DNA of 64,000 nucleotides from Chromobotia macracanthus. Its lineage: Eukaryota; Chordata; Actinopteri; Cypriniformes; Botiidae. Positions 1 through 62,900 of this stretch are shown here, in pieces. The translations under genes and the position numbers were made by a program. The notes under the pieces were generated by a model that had not been told where the DNA came from, searched no databases, and saw only the letters and a program-made list of their open reading frames with translations. Each line of letters begins with the position of its first letter. The first letter of the stretch is position 1. The DNA lies in assembly GCA_036877525.1 (NCBI GenBank), contig JAZGTH010000007.1, forward strand, positions 4,615,001 to 4,679,000. Reading direction: 5' to 3'.

Positions 1-1506
1 AGAGATGCTCAGTATTGAGGATGATAACAATGCTCTTCCTGTTTGTGTGTTTGGACAGGAAGGAAGTCTCTGTTTCTCGAGAATTCTGTTCAGGGATTGG
101 TTGGGGACGGATGTGTCTGACAGGCTGTGGGGAGAAAGGTTAGAAATTCCTGTAGACATTTAAGTCTCATATTATTGATGGAGATGAACTCATCTTAAAT
201 AAGGAGACACTGGAAACTTATTTTAGCATTTGTGAAGAAACACACACACATGCTTCTGTCATGCTGTCTGTTTTAAGGTACTAGAAAATGAGGTAGTTTA
301 CAAATATTGTCGTTGCTCAACACCCTAATAACTGCACAGTAACGCCCTAAAACATTCTGAATACCTTAGCAACCACATAGCGTGTCCCTGGCAACCATCC
401 ACGACATCCAAGCAATGTAGTTTCAAACAGGCAAACACCACTACATTTTCTTCAGCAAATGTAAAAATCTAGTTCTTCAGATTGTTAAAGTTTGGTCTAC
501 TCACTGTGCACCCTTCCCTTCAAAGCCTACAGCAGGCAACATGATCAAAGTGAGATGTTTCCTCAACCACAGATCAGTCTGTGTCTCTTTGAAAGATTCA
601 CAGTTTGAACAAAGACTTTCCATGATGACAAACAAAATGTCACAATCTTCAATTTGCATGCACTTTACGTAACCGTGTTAACACAACACTGTGGTCCAAA
701 CGTTGATTTCATTAGATATTCTGCTCAGGTGAGTTTGAGAAGCATCTCACGTTTGTCTCATTTTCTCATGGTGTGGCAAATGTTCCTCACGTTTTTTGAA
801 CAGCAAGAAAAGTAAACAGTCAGTGGAAAAGATCAGCCATTTGTTCTCGTGATTAAAACAAATAACTCCAATTATAATCATCAGAGCTTCACTGATTATA
901 ATGAGACATGTTGAGCTGTCCTGTCCCAGTGGGCTGGACAGAAATTATTAGAGGATTAGGAACTGGACATCAGAGCACAGAAACCTTAAACACTGAAGCA
1001 CAAGCAAAACAATGTGATGAATTCATTTGTACAGTGTTGCATTTCCTACCAGCCAGCTGAGTAAATAACTTTATTTAGGCTTGCCGAAGCCCATTTTTAT
1101 TTGTAATTTTGCTCACTGCTAGGTGTTTATTTTGGACTGAATCCTCAGTGTTGATGATGTGCTCTTCAGCATGTCAGTATGATGCAGAGAGCTGATTGAT
1201 GGGTTGATTAGAAGAATTCTGGTTGCGCAGACGCATTCGCTGCTGTTTGATTCTGTGTTTTCTCCTGATAAAGTTTACGCTTGTGGTTTATGCAAACTGC
1301 ACATTGAACCAATCAGATCCAAGTATCTGTCTCGTGGTTGTTTTCATGGGAGGATGGCGAGATCCTCACTAATTAATTAAATTTACAGAAGCTGAAGTCC
1401 TCATAACCTGCTGTCGTGATCTGCGTGATGGGCCGCCCGCACAGTCGTGCTGCTCCAGGTCACACTCGATAGCCCGTCTGCATACTGATTACAATGCGCA
1501 GCCCTG

Positions 1507-1508
<2 letters not shown>
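1..1508. other. 3' flanking non-coding DNA
   Basis: No exon recognised. At about 300-470 there is a degenerate element containing the motif TAGCAACCACATAG, also found near 46670-46815 and (reversed) 58990-59065, a common fish dispersed repeat. The rest is unremarkable AT-rich sequence. Confidence 0.6.

Positions 1509-1566
<58 letters not shown>
1509..1566. repeat. (TG)n microsatellite
   Basis: About 29 uninterrupted TG units. Likely polymorphic. Confidence 0.98.
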
Positions 1567-1570
<4 letters not shown>

Positions 1571-1940
1571 CCTCCAGCACCTCATCAAATCGAGGGCAGC
1601 ACACATGAGACGCACTCCACACTGACAGTCTCAGAAAGATTGTCATTCAGAACTGACTTCAGATGATCTATTCAATAAAGTAAAAAACAAAAGAGGAAAA
1701 TAACAATAGCAATGATAGAGGAAATCATGATTTTAAGAAATTCAAAGGTTACAGGTACATGACAAAAGTGAAGAAAATATAATGAGTAGGGCAATAGCAG
1801 GAGTGTGAGATGAGGAGTTCAGATTATTAAGCAGAGCTCAAATATGTTTTTCTGACAACAGCTGGAAATTTTGTGCATTCTGAGACAGTGCAGCTCTGTG
1901 TCATTTTTGTTTTGATCACAGTGCCAAATTTTCCTGTCTG

Positions 1941-3300
1941 TCTGTTTCTAAGGTGAGCTTGTGTTTCTAAGGTGAGCTTGTATCTGAAGTGAGGCTTTGT
2001 TTCTAAAGGTTGTGTTTCTGAAGTGAGGTTGTATTTCTGAAGTGAGGCTGTGTTTCTATGATGAGGTTGTGTTTCTGAAGTGAGGTTGTGTTTCTATGAT
2101 GAGGTTGTGTTTCTGAAGTGAGGTTGTGTTTCTATGATGAGGTTGTGTTTCTGAAATGAGGTGGTGTTTCTGAAATGAGGTTGTGTTTCTATGATGAGGT
2201 TGTGTTTCTGATGTGAGGTTGTGTTTCTGATGTGAGGTTGTGTTTCTGATGTGAGGTTGTGTTTCTGAAGTAAGGTGGTGTTTCTGAAATGAGGTGGTGT
2301 TTCTGAAATGAGGTTGTGTTTCTATGATGAGGTTGTGTTTCTGATGTGAGGTTGTGTTTCTGATGTGAGGTTGTGTTTCTGAAGTGAGGTGGTGTTTCTA
2401 TGATGAGGTTGTGTTTCTGAAGTGAGGTTGTGTTTCTGAAGTGAGGTTGTGTTTCTGAAGTGAGGTTGTGTTTCTGAAGTGAGGTTGTGTTTCTATGATG
2501 AGGTTGTGTTTCTGAAGTGAGGTTGTGTTTCTGAAGTGAGGTTGTGTTTCTATGATGAGGTGGTGTTTCTGAAGCGAGGTTGTGTTTCTGTGATGAGGTG
2601 GTGTTTCTGAAGCGAGGTTGTGTTTTTGAAGTGAGGTTATGTTTCTGAAGTGAGGTGGTGTTTCTGAAGTGAGGTGGTGTTTCTGAAGTGAGGTTGTGTT
2701 TCTGAAGTGAGGTGGTGTTTCTATGATGAGGTTGTGTTTCTGAAGTGAGGTTGTGTTTCTGAAGTGAGGTTGTGTTTCTATGATGAGGTTGTGTTTCTGA
2801 AGTGAGGTAGTGTTTCTATGATGAGGTTGTGTTTCTGAAGTGAGGTTGTGTTTCTGAAGTGAGGTGGTGTTTCTGAAGTGAGGTTGTGTTTCTGAAGTGA
2901 GGTGGTGTTTCTATGATGAGGTTGTGTTTCTGAAGTGAGGTTGTGTTTCTGAAGTGAGGTTGTGTTTCTATGATGAGGTGGTGTTTCTGAAGTGAGGTTG
3001 TGTTTCTATGATGAGGTTGTGTTTCTATGATGAGGTTGTGTTTCTGAAGTGAGGTTGTGTTTCTGAAGTGAGGTTGTGTTTCTATGATGAGGTGGTGTTT
3101 CTGAAGTGAGGTAGTGTTTCTATGATGAGGTGGTGTTTCTGAAGTGAGGTTGTGTTTCTGAAGCGAGGTTGTATTTTTGAAGTGAGGTTGTTTCTGATTT
3201 GAGGTTTAGTTTCTATGATGAGGTTGTGTTTCTGTAGGAGATTATGTTACTCAGGTAAGGCTGTGTTTCTGATTGGAGGTTGTGTTTCTGAGGTGAAGTT
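1941..3300. repeat. 19-bp minisatellite, ~70 units
   Basis: A long tandem array with unit GAAGTGAGGTTGTGTTTCT (19 bp). A second frequent variant replaces GAAGTG with ATGATG, and others carry TGGTG for TTGTG or a T in place of the A. Variants are interspersed, and runs of the same variant order recur (for example around 2400-2520, 2700-2800 and 2880-2980), indicating amplification of multi-unit blocks. The ends (1941-2040, 3180-3300) are degenerate, as expected for an ageing array. The unit is 19 bp, not a multiple of 3, and has no coding role. Confidence 0.97.
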
Positions 3301-6139
3301 GTGTCCACACATTTTGTCAAGGTGGTTCTCAGTGTTTTCTGTTCTTGTGTTTGAATTTCCCAGTAACTCAGTTTCAGTTTCAGCTATAATTGTTTCAGTT
3401 GCATTGTGATTTGGGTGAATCAATCAGTTTGACAGTTTTGTTGTGATTCAGCACTGATGTGATGGGTCAATAGATGTTAGTGAAGCTGTGGACCATCTGT
3501 TCTACACTGAAGGATCTCAGTCTGAGGCAGAGATGATATTATTGTACAGGTGATGCTGTAGGTTTGTATTACATTAGTTAGTGTGGGGCCTTCATAAGCA
3601 GGTTTAACTACTTTAACACGCCACTGTAGAGGGTAAACTGACTTTGAATCTCCAAAAAGAAAAAAGCTTTTGTGTGTCTGTTTTAAATCATTTAAGTTGT
3701 TCACCAGTAAAGATACAACTGATTTTTATATTAAATTTAAATTCAGTGTTGTAGTTCTTAATAAAGGTTTGACTTTCGATGGCTGTTGATTTTGTTCTGA
3801 TGGTTTTATGATTGCTATTGTAATTAAGGTACTTGCTTTAATTAAATGTTTGGCACATTTTTGCTGCAATAAAATAAAACAATCTTTCCAGCAAGAGTCC
3901 AAAGAGCTCTCACAAGAGCCATTTGTTTTACTGGTACACACCATTAAAATTCTGTGAAATTTGTGTCTGATGCATAGAATAGAAAAGCCATGCATCTTCT
4001 ATAGTTAGTGATGTGACTGATGAAATGGAATAATGAATTGTCCTGCAATTGTTTTACCATTTTAGAATACTCAGACATTTTTACATCTGTATCTTAATTT
4101 TTATCTGGAAGATCTCGTCTGTGTAACTGTGTATGCTTTTCTCGAAGGGAAATCTCTCTCATAAAGCTGAGAACACATTTTACTATATTTATGCATTAAT
4201 GAATTAATACAGTGTGTGAAATTGCTCACTCCTCGATTAATAACATGGACTACAGTACTTTATGTGTGACATCCCTAAGGAATAAACTACAAACTACCTA
4301 TGAACGTGTTTAATCGAGTTTTTTATTTCTGAATCTGAATCTTGTCTGAAGAAAGTTGTTGCTAAATTATATTGGGGTTTTCTTGGTGTTCAGATTGAAC
4401 AGTCAGTGCAGGTCTTTGATTTAAACAGTCCGAGTGGACGGAGGTCACAAGCACTTAGCTGTAATAAATAGTAAATGAACGGGACATGATGCTGGTTCAG
4501 AGACAGACCGGTGTTCAGAGCTGTGATATAAAGAGTGGGGAGAGTGAAGAACATATCAAATTTGTTTTTTATTCAACATTTTTAGATTCTTTCATTAGAA
4601 TAACTTCAATAGCTTGTTGTTCACAGTTCATTTTTGGTCAAGATTTTTTGACATGGATATATATACTAAACTGGTTCTTAAAGGGCTGTTCACACAGACA
4701 TGATAAAAACAGAGGCCGATGCAACAGAATTAAAACGTTGTTTATTAAGCGTTAACTTACACTGTTGCTGATGTATGAATTCTATAGACTACATGTTTAT
4801 CCTGCTCCTAATTCTAAAGACAGTGAATTATGAAGCCAAAATTTTTTTAACGAGAAAAAAACATTAAGGTAATGTTTTACAATAAGTTTGCATTTATCAA
4901 GATTAATGCGTTTTGGTTTGCAGCATTTATTAATCTGTTAATGCACAGTTGTTATTATTCCTTCACGTTAGTTCATTGTGTAATATTAACAGATATGCCT
5001 TTTAATTTTAAAACCGTATTAGTGGGTTGAAATTAACAAATACTGTAGTAGTTCAGCGTGGGTTCATGTTAAAAAATTAGTTAAATTAGTTAATTAGGGA
5101 ACTTTATTCTTTATTATATAAGCATTACCAAAAGTAATAACGTATGTGAACTGAAAGCTTATACTAGTGGACGGAATGAGAATAAAAATAGTTCTAATGG
5201 TATTTTTAGATCATGGCAGAATTTTATTTTTGATAGAATGTAGCAACAGATTGTACAGTTCACAACGAGGCAACAGCTGCAGAGAAAATATATATATACA
5301 CATTTGAAATAAAACTGCTGCTCATCTTATACCTATCATCACATATTTCTCGAACTCTTTCATCCAAACCATAGCATGCGCCTACACTCGGATGGCCTCT
5401 GTAGTTTCGTATTGGCATCGTAAAACATTTGCTTTCCTCAGTTCGTTTCTTTTAAAAGTAGCTGTGCAAAAATAACTATATAAAATATATTGCTTTTACA
5501 ATCGCCAAGACAAAGTCGCGGTAAATAAATTAATCTAGACAGGAACAACAAGCAGGTACAAGGAAACACTGAAGAGCAAATTCAAATATAATATACAAAC
5601 ATACAAACCAGGTACATTTTTTTAGTAACCTCAAACATCAAACAAAAATGAATGAAAAAACCCACATTTCTTTGTAGATAAACTGGTCAACTACATTGGT
5701 ATAAACTCAAACGGGTCTTCACTTAATGTGGAAAACACACACTGTAACAATATATTTACACTGTTAGGGTGTCTGATCTTTATCATAACAGGAATGCCGG
5801 TCAACATGAACTTCTGTGAAGATCATCAGTTCATTTCTTGCTCCTCAGAGCTGCTCTGAGGGAGTGAGCAGCCCTGTTTTGTGGCCCTTTTTAAGGGTTA
5901 AAATTAAAACATTAAACAAGCAGTTCTGGATATTGAACAGTTGTTAATGTTCACATGGTTTCATTAAGATTTGTGATGGACCTGCACATCTTCACATCTG
6001 CACCTGCTGGACAGATTCACTGACTGCTGATCTGCTTTGCCGATGAATAAATGTGCTGTTTTTAAAGATTGCTTGAAAGTTTGAGCAATTAGTGTAAAAT
6101 GAAAAAGTTGATTGGTTTTGTGTTAATTATATATAAACA
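3301..6139. other. 3' flanking non-coding DNA
   Basis: AT-rich sequence without recognisable genes. Short open frames here lack splice sites, homology or codon bias. Several minus-strand AATAAA hexamers (5223-5228, 5103-5108, 5110-5115, 4926-4931) are possible distal poly(A) signals for tanc1. Confidence 0.5.
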
Positions 6140-6147
6140 TGTATACA

Positions 6148-6480
6148 TTAACATTACAACTCAAAGGTTTGGACACGCTGGACTGAATTGTGTGTAATGT
6201 TATGATATTTCTCAAACCGTTTGACTCATCTTAAATGCTTGGAGATACATTTAAACAATGTTTTTTCTCACCAGTTGCAGCAGAAAAGCTAAAAGCACGT
6301 GAAAGAAAAGCAGCCAGCATGAGAACTGAAAAACATCCCAGAATACACCACACGAGTCCAGTATAGAACTAACTTTTTTATTATAGCTCTTCATCGTTTT
6401 ATTCTAAATTGTGCAGGATAATAATAGTCATATTTCTTTAGTAATAGTAGGTGTATTGAAACTTTTGACTGACAGTGTAA
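6148..6480. mobile_element. MITE-like DNA element (fish 'CTCAAAGGTTTGGACAC' family)
   Basis: Left end ACAACTCAAAGGTTTGGACA is answered in inverted orientation by the right end GAAACTTTTGACTGACAGTG. This pair is typical of a very abundant fish non-autonomous DNA element. No coding capacity. Confidence 0.7.
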
Positions 6481-6507
6481 CGCTATTTAATTAATGACAT
6501 AATGAAA

Positions 6508-6885
6508 ATGATATATATACAGTACTGGTCAATTATTGGGTCAATTATTTACTGGAATTATGTTGCTACTAAAACATGCTAAATAAATCAAATCTGTTCC
6601 TCAGATAAGTCACTCTTTGTCTAGAATTTGCAGAAATGTTCTTGTGGCATTTTGTCACTCAGTTTCTTGAGGCATCACTCTGAGATGCTTTTTAAACAGC
6701 ATTGAAGAAATTTCCATCTATACAGGACTCTGTGATGAAGGCAATTGTTGCCACAATTATATATTTGTCTGTAAAATTATTTGAAAAAATGTAAGCATAC
6801 GCCTTCAGATCAAAAGGTTTTTAACATCATGTGAAACTTTTCAGCCAACGGACCCTAAACTTTTGACCAGTAGTGTACATACATC
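6508..6885. mobile_element. second related MITE-like element
   Basis: Starts with ACAGTACTGGTCAATTATT and ends with CTAAACTTTTGACCAGTAGT, imperfect terminal inverted repeats of the same general type as the neighbour at 6148-6480. The centre differs, so this is a different subfamily or a rearranged copy. Confidence 0.6.
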
Positions 6886-6988
6886 ATCATTATACATCAG
6901 AGATGTCAAAATCTATTGGCTGGGGGAGAGCTTGAAGTAAATCCCTCCATCTGATGTGTCTGAAGGGGGTTTTGCATATGAATATACA

Positions 6989-56740
<49,752 letters not shown>

Positions 56741-56746
56741 CTGAAA

Positions 56747-56755
56747 GAGAGAGAG

Positions 56756-56797
<42 letters not shown>
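56747..56797. repeat. (GA)n tract beside exon 1 acceptor
   Basis: Reads (CT)n on the gene strand and forms the polypyrimidine tract of exon 1's acceptor. Confidence 0.9.
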
Positions 56798-56799
<2 letters not shown>

Positions 56800-57790
56800 G
56801 AATGAGAGGGGAAGATGGTGAGACCTTCAGTGTGTGTGTGTGTGTGTTCTAGGATCTGTCTTCAGCGCAATTCTCAGGACCATACACAACCTTCTTTGTG
56901 ATCCCAACATAAGACTATGGGATCAGGAATCAGTGGGAATTTTATGTTGGTTTCAATTATGAATCCACTGACATCACAAATGGCTCCTGTACACCTTATA
57001 CTGCCTTGTTATCATCTTGTCATTTTTAATTAATTCCTCAGCTTGTAAAAATCTTGACATACAATGCTATCAACAATTTCAGATTTCAACAAAACAAGAG
57101 TTCAAACGAATCAGAAACTGTATAAAAACAGCAACAAAAACAGGTTGTCCCTTTAGTAATACTGTATGTAATAACTTCACTGTCTTTATCACTTCTAAAC
57201 AAATACAGTGTATTTGGTTTCTCTGAGGCATGTGATGTTTGTGATGAAGCATATAAACCAGAGAAAGATGATTTTGAACAGATCTTATCAAAGCACAAAC
57301 AAGGAATCAGCCACTCACATACACAGATGTGTGCTGATCGTCATGACAACAGATCTGATCCTTATATTTTTTAGTGAACAGCGGTCGGAGAAAGAACACA
57401 GGTGTTTGAGAATCGTTCATCAACACCGTGAGAATTAGCTAAGCTCCAGTAATCAACAACAACAAAAAAAACAGTGAATAATAAATAAATAAATGGTTAT
57501 CATACACCCTCAAGCACAGGATGGAAAACACATGCACAAGGTTAGAAACGGTGTAGCTGAAATCTATGTAACCACACAAGAGGAAGAAGTACAGGACAAC
57601 AATAATGCTGATGGTGTAACAACATGAACAGAGAATGAATGACAATAAATTGTGCGAAAAGAAATTAATTGATTTAAATGACCTGGAATAATCAAAACAG
57701 AACTGAAGAGACGTAGGTTTGGATACATTTGATTTCAACATTTGTAAAAAAAAAAAAAGTATGTAAAGTATGTAAAAAAAATTTCACATG

Positions 57791-57841
57791 TCAAACTGAG
57801 ATGGCGATAGAGAGGCAAAAGTTAGGAATTGCAGCATTAAA
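57791..57841 (-). mobile_element. MITE family 'AAAGCTGCAAT', left-end fragment
   Basis: The inverse reads TTTAATGCTGCAATTCCTAA, then CTTTTGCCTCTCTATCGCC, matching the left end of the copies at 17985 and 34731. Confidence 0.8.
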
Positions 57842-58359
57842 AGAACAGCTAATAGAAAACATGACAATTCAGGCTTTATTGAATCACCCTCAGTTCAGAT
57901 AGAAAAAGCACAATGGAAAATATCATTTGAGTGGCAAATCTTTAAATAAAAACATATATCAGTCTGTTCCTCCCACAGGTCTGTTGTACAGCCTTGGAAG
58001 ACTAGGAATATATTACATTAGTCATATGGATTATATTTACAATAATACAATAATGTTTCTTTGTCCTGTTTAAAAAACAACATGAGGGTGAGTAAATGAT
58101 GACTGGATTTTCATGATTGCTTAAGTATTTTATCACGATTATCTGTTTTTCAGACAGACACCTCTGAATATGCTCATGAGAATGAAGACGTGGAGAAGAT
58201 TGTTATTAAACTACATCCTCTCATTAGTCTTTCATTTCACTCTGTGACTCATATTTTAATAAAAACATTCCTGTAGATTCAATTTTGACATTTACACAAT
58301 AGAGATCTAATATACTAACCTCTCACTAAACACACAACTGCAAAGTGCACACAGACATA

Positions 58360-58610
58360 TACACACACAGGTTTTTATGTTTTATGGGGACATTCCATCG
58401 ATGTAATGGTTTTTATACCGTACAAACTCCCCCACCCCTAAACCTAACCCTCACAGAAAACGTTCTGCTATTTTAGATTTTCAAAAAAGATCATTCTGTG
58501 TGATTTATAAGCTTGTTTCCCCATGGGGACCTAAAAATAAAAAAGTATTACTGTACTTGTGGCAACATTTGGTCCCCATATCGTAGTGAATACCAGGATC
58601 ATACACAAAA
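58360..58610. repeat. dispersed 'GGGGACATTCCATCGA' element, copy 6
   Basis: ATGGGGACATTCCATCGATG, CCTAAACCTAACCCTCACAG and GATTTATAAGCTTGTTTCCC match 21500-21745. Preceded by a short CA run. Confidence 0.82.
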
Positions 58611-59067
58611 ACACTGTGTATTGAGCTCCATCACAGGTATAAGTGAGCTGAGTAACTACATTAGAGATCTACAACACCATCCGTGAGATGCAGTACCCAA
58701 CAACAGCGGCCCTTCACAGCATCATGACGGTATCAGACCGCCATGATCAGTGCCACTTCTGATAAATATCACAGAACAGTGAATCTGATCATCTAGTCAT
58801 CTATCGTGATCATCTCAATAGCATTGTAATTTGCTGGTCGTGCAGCAATTTTCACCATCAGCTTCAGTCATGTAATAACCCTGGTCTGGATTTGGTGATG
58901 TCAGACATTAATTGGCAGGTGATCTTTCTGCAGAAAATGCGAGTGGTGTTCGGCCATGCATACCTTACGACTTCCATGCTGGGGTGTAGTAGCATGGCTG
59001 CTATGTGGTTGCTAAGGTGTTCTTAGTGGTAGTTAGTATGTTTCAGTGGGTTGCTATGGTGCTTTAG

Positions 59068-59350
59068 ATCAGTGGATCTCAACAGCACCACCCCCCCATC
59101 CACAAAAATATTTGACACCCCCCAATTACAATTTTTACCCAATAAAATATTCCAGAGCTTGGCATATTTTGAAAGACATATATTCTGTTATAGAAATACA
59201 CAAAAACTAACAAATAACTTCTCAGTTTAATTGATTTTTAGCTTATTCTAATGCTTATTTTGCCTTATTTAAAATAATTCTAATCTTGGTGCCCCTTGGG
59301 AATTTCTTGAGGGCCCCTAGTGTGTCCCGGCCCTCTGAACATTGCTCTAG
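59068..59350. mobile_element. diverged hAT-like non-autonomous element
   Basis: ATCAGTGGATCTCAACAGCA at the left, and at the right GAGGGCCCCTAGTGTG with CTCTGAACATTGCTCTAGA, resemble the CAGTGGTTCTCAA-type ends of fish hAT elements. Ends are imprecise. Confidence 0.5.
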
Positions 59351-59946
59351 AAGGTCAAAAGGCTGTACACCCCAAGTCAAAAGATCTCACCCCGAAGTCA
59401 CTATGGTATTCTGGTGTCTATATGGCACAAAATCCTATAAGAACACAATCTATAATCCCCCCCATCCCTCCCAAATCCCCTTAGTGTTTCTATTTCTCCA
59501 GCTCCTCTCAGTCTATCTGTCCATGTCTCCTCAACACAGTGTTGATTCAGTTTCACACTCATTTCCAGTCTATTGCTTTGAGCTCAGCTTCTGGCCAGAA
59601 CTCATTTACATTCTCCCCAAAACTAAAGCACAACCACACAACTCACAGCCAGAGGACACTTCATCAGGGCTCCCATACCCACATCCCACCATAAAGAGCA
59701 GAGCAAAGAAACATCTGTTCCTGCAGATGCCAGAGTCACAGTAACAGACTGTTAACAAATGCCCTTTACACTGCCCGCGGCCACACTCAACACACTCATT
59801 TATTAACATTCAATTAATGTGACAATCACTGATAGTCAATTCACATGTTTAGTTTGTACAGAATTATATTTATATGGTTATTTGACCTGTCAATGTGGAC
59901 ATAACATGGATTAGGGCTGGTCAATGAAACCTTTTTACAATATTAA

Positions 59947-59948
<2 letters not shown>

Positions 59949-59986
<38 letters not shown>
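59949..59986. repeat. (TG)n microsatellite
   Basis: About 18 TG units. Confidence 0.97.
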
Positions 59987-59987
<1 letters not shown>

Positions 59988-62900
59988 CAAGTCAACCAAA
60001 CCACAATATATATATTTCAAAAATAGTCCTTTCAGTTTTAACAAACCTCAAAGGCTGAGGGGAACAAAGCAACAAAGCATAATTACAGTAGTTTTTTGTG
60101 TTACTAATGGACAGCATTATTACATTGTGCGCATCTTTTATTTGGATTAATGAAGCTCCAAACAGAATGGCCCTTATTTCCAAGCAGAACTCTCCAAACA
60201 AACACAGGGGATCATGGGACATGAAGTGGTCTAATCTATCAGAAACCCCACATGACCATCACAGATCCAAACATTTACATTTTAAAGAGCAATCAGTATT
60301 CTGTCATGATGAAGATCAAAAATGACTCATGACCAGTTTCATGACTCTCTCTCTCTACATTGTATTCAAAGTTATTATCTCAGAAAAGCTGACATTGTCT
60401 CATTTCATGCATGTCTCATGACCCAGCAGTTCTGGGTGTGACACACAGAGAGAGACCTACAGTATACACCTCACTCAACCATTGTGAATACAGCAACACA
60501 GAAGCTAAAGACATGTTATGAATACACTGAACATGTCTCACACTCATTCACATAAATGATGACTATTTAGTGATCAGACACTTCTCTTTCCTGTCACAGT
60601 GAGGCATTAAGGAGAACATAGCTGTCAAATCTCACTGAGCTTTTCAAGCTTTCATCAGACAGATGTATTAATATGCAAACAGATTTATTGCTTATCATTA
60701 ATAACACAGACCACCCCATAAAACGAAGTGCATAAGAGTTGTGAAGAGCCACACAACATGGTTTAATCTCCAGAGGGTCTCTGGAGTGTTTAGGAGTTAA
60801 ATACAGTATGTGATAGAAAAAGTGTTCATGTGAGCAGGTACCAGCTGTGGCCTCAGGGAATATGACACAGCAGTAACATCATGTCAGTGGATAGCCTGCA
60901 GGCAAACGCAAACCAAAATTATCCACACCAGACATATAGCTGCACTGCAGGAACTGGCAGCATGCTCTCATACAGAACGGCCAGATTAAGGTTGCATGAA
61001 TCGATTTACTAGCATTGCTTACGAATTGTTTATTCTGATCATTTAATAAACGACAGTATGAAACATTTTTATAGTCCGTCAAGAACCATCGTCAGGCTAA
61101 ACATTTGTGTGCATAATCTGATCCCTCATTAATGAATGTGTTAAATTCTATAGATCAGACACTGCGGTCTGACATCATTAAATCATAATTACATATTGGC
61201 TGACTCTCACAAAAGCTCACAGATCACAGTCGCAATTCACCCTAAAATTAATTACGAAACATAAAAAGTCTAGTGTAGCACCATTCAGATGTGTTGACAT
61301 GATTGTTCTGACAATTAAGTCATTCAGCCGAAATGGCTAAAGCAACTAATCATCAAAATATTACATTTTTTTACATTTATCAATTATCAAAAAAGTTGCA
61401 GCCATTACTGAGCATTATTGGAATGACAAAAGAAAAAACATCAGAAGTAAAATATGAATTAAATTCTAAAAAAAATAGTAAAATAATCTTTTGTTGTCGT
61501 TAGTCTTATTAAAATGATTGAATATAACGTGAACGTTTTCCTGCAGTTCACCTTATTAGACCTCATACTGTCCTCCATTATGCTGCATCATCTCCATGAC
61601 AACCGATCAAGTCCAATCAGAAACATGCTCTGCTTAATAAAGAGTTCTGTGAAGAAAGTAGTGAGGGGCAAGACACTGTTATACTTTTACAGTCATAATC
61701 ATTTCTGGCTGTTTGTCAGACAAGACTTCAGAAATTCTCCTTTCATGTTCCTAAGAAAAAACAGACAGCACAAAGGTTTAAAAAAACATGAGGCAGAATA
61801 TTTCTCACATCAATACAAGGTCTTCGGGGTTGTATTCAGGTTGAATTATGTCCAATAGTTGAATGAAACACATAATTTCATTTTCAAAACAACCATAAAA
61901 GCTAAGGCATGTAAAACCACTGAATGTTAAAGATCCAGTGTTTTAGAATAAATCTGAAGTTCTTACCCAAATATGACATCATCTAAGGGCCAGCTTTTCC
62001 AAGCTTTTTAAAGAAATCTGAGACAGTTTACCTGGGGATCAGGAGTTAATGTGGGTTTCAATATTAAACAGTTTTTGAAGTATCTCATTAAGGTCCAGAA
62101 GTTTGGGTTAGGGATCTCGAGAGGCAATCACTACGTAAACAACACTGCTGTCCTTCATCAGATATTACCCTTTTCTTGACTGTGTATCTCACAAAGTGAA
62201 TCCCCGTCTCAGAATTTCTCAGAAGACCACACGAAAGACCAATTTCCTGAGATGAAATTAGGTTTCCAAGCCAGACATGAAAAAAATCAATGCGAGCTAA
62301 ACTTTCTTTCAGACAGTTATGACGAGCAGCTGAAACAGGGAAACAGACGTCACGTGGCAGCTCTTCTACTTCTTGTCCATCAAGAGTGAAGGGCAAACAA
62401 CCTGAGTGTGTGTTTCCTCTCAAACCAGCATGGCCTGACTTGAACTGCAGCTCCTCATTCATCTGTAGAAACGAGGATTATAGACTTTTCTAATATTATT
62501 ATGACTGGAAAAGGAAAGTGTCTAAACTTACAATGCACCTGTCTGAAAGTTTAAAACAAACTTAACAGCCTACAGGTTTATAAGTGTGACAGACAGATCA
62601 GAACAGACTGAAGAAGTTGAATAGATGCACATAACTGCAGTTGGATTTCAGAAGTTACATTTAAACTTTTCCAGTGCAAGTCTATGGGGTTTTAACTCGC
62701 CCAAGCAGGGGTTTTTTTACATGTTTTGAAGAAAATATAAGTTGTGTTTGCCTGTGCGTCAGTGCACGTAAGTCCAAAATAACAAGGGAACACATTTCAA
62801 TGCATAAAACAATATTTCACCTCTGGAGGGATCAGAGCTTCTTGCCCACAATATAATGCAAATTTATAGTCACAGATTTGCCCGGTGTTATAGATGCAGG

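Larger units (their letters stand above)
6140..6988 (-). other. tanc1: probable tanc1 3' UTR start, with inserted repeats
   Basis: Sequence directly after the stop codon must be 3' UTR, but its end cannot be fixed. Minus-strand AATAAA hexamers occur at 6377-6382, 6398-6403, 5223-5228 and others further down, none clearly best. Two fish-type inverted-repeat elements (6148-6480 and 6508-6885) occupy most of this stretch, so the mature UTR may be largely transposon-derived. Confidence 0.45.

Noticed and set aside
1401..1646. Minus-strand open frame with a long His-Thr run
   Set aside because: It is the translation of the (TG)n microsatellite; no coding signal.
1941..3300. CRISPR-like direct repeats
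   Set aside because: Units are contiguous without spacers and the DNA is vertebrate; it is a minisatellite.
59286..59744. 152-codon plus-strand open frame
   Set aside because: It starts inside a diverged transposon, has no recognisable domain and no splice context; likely chance.
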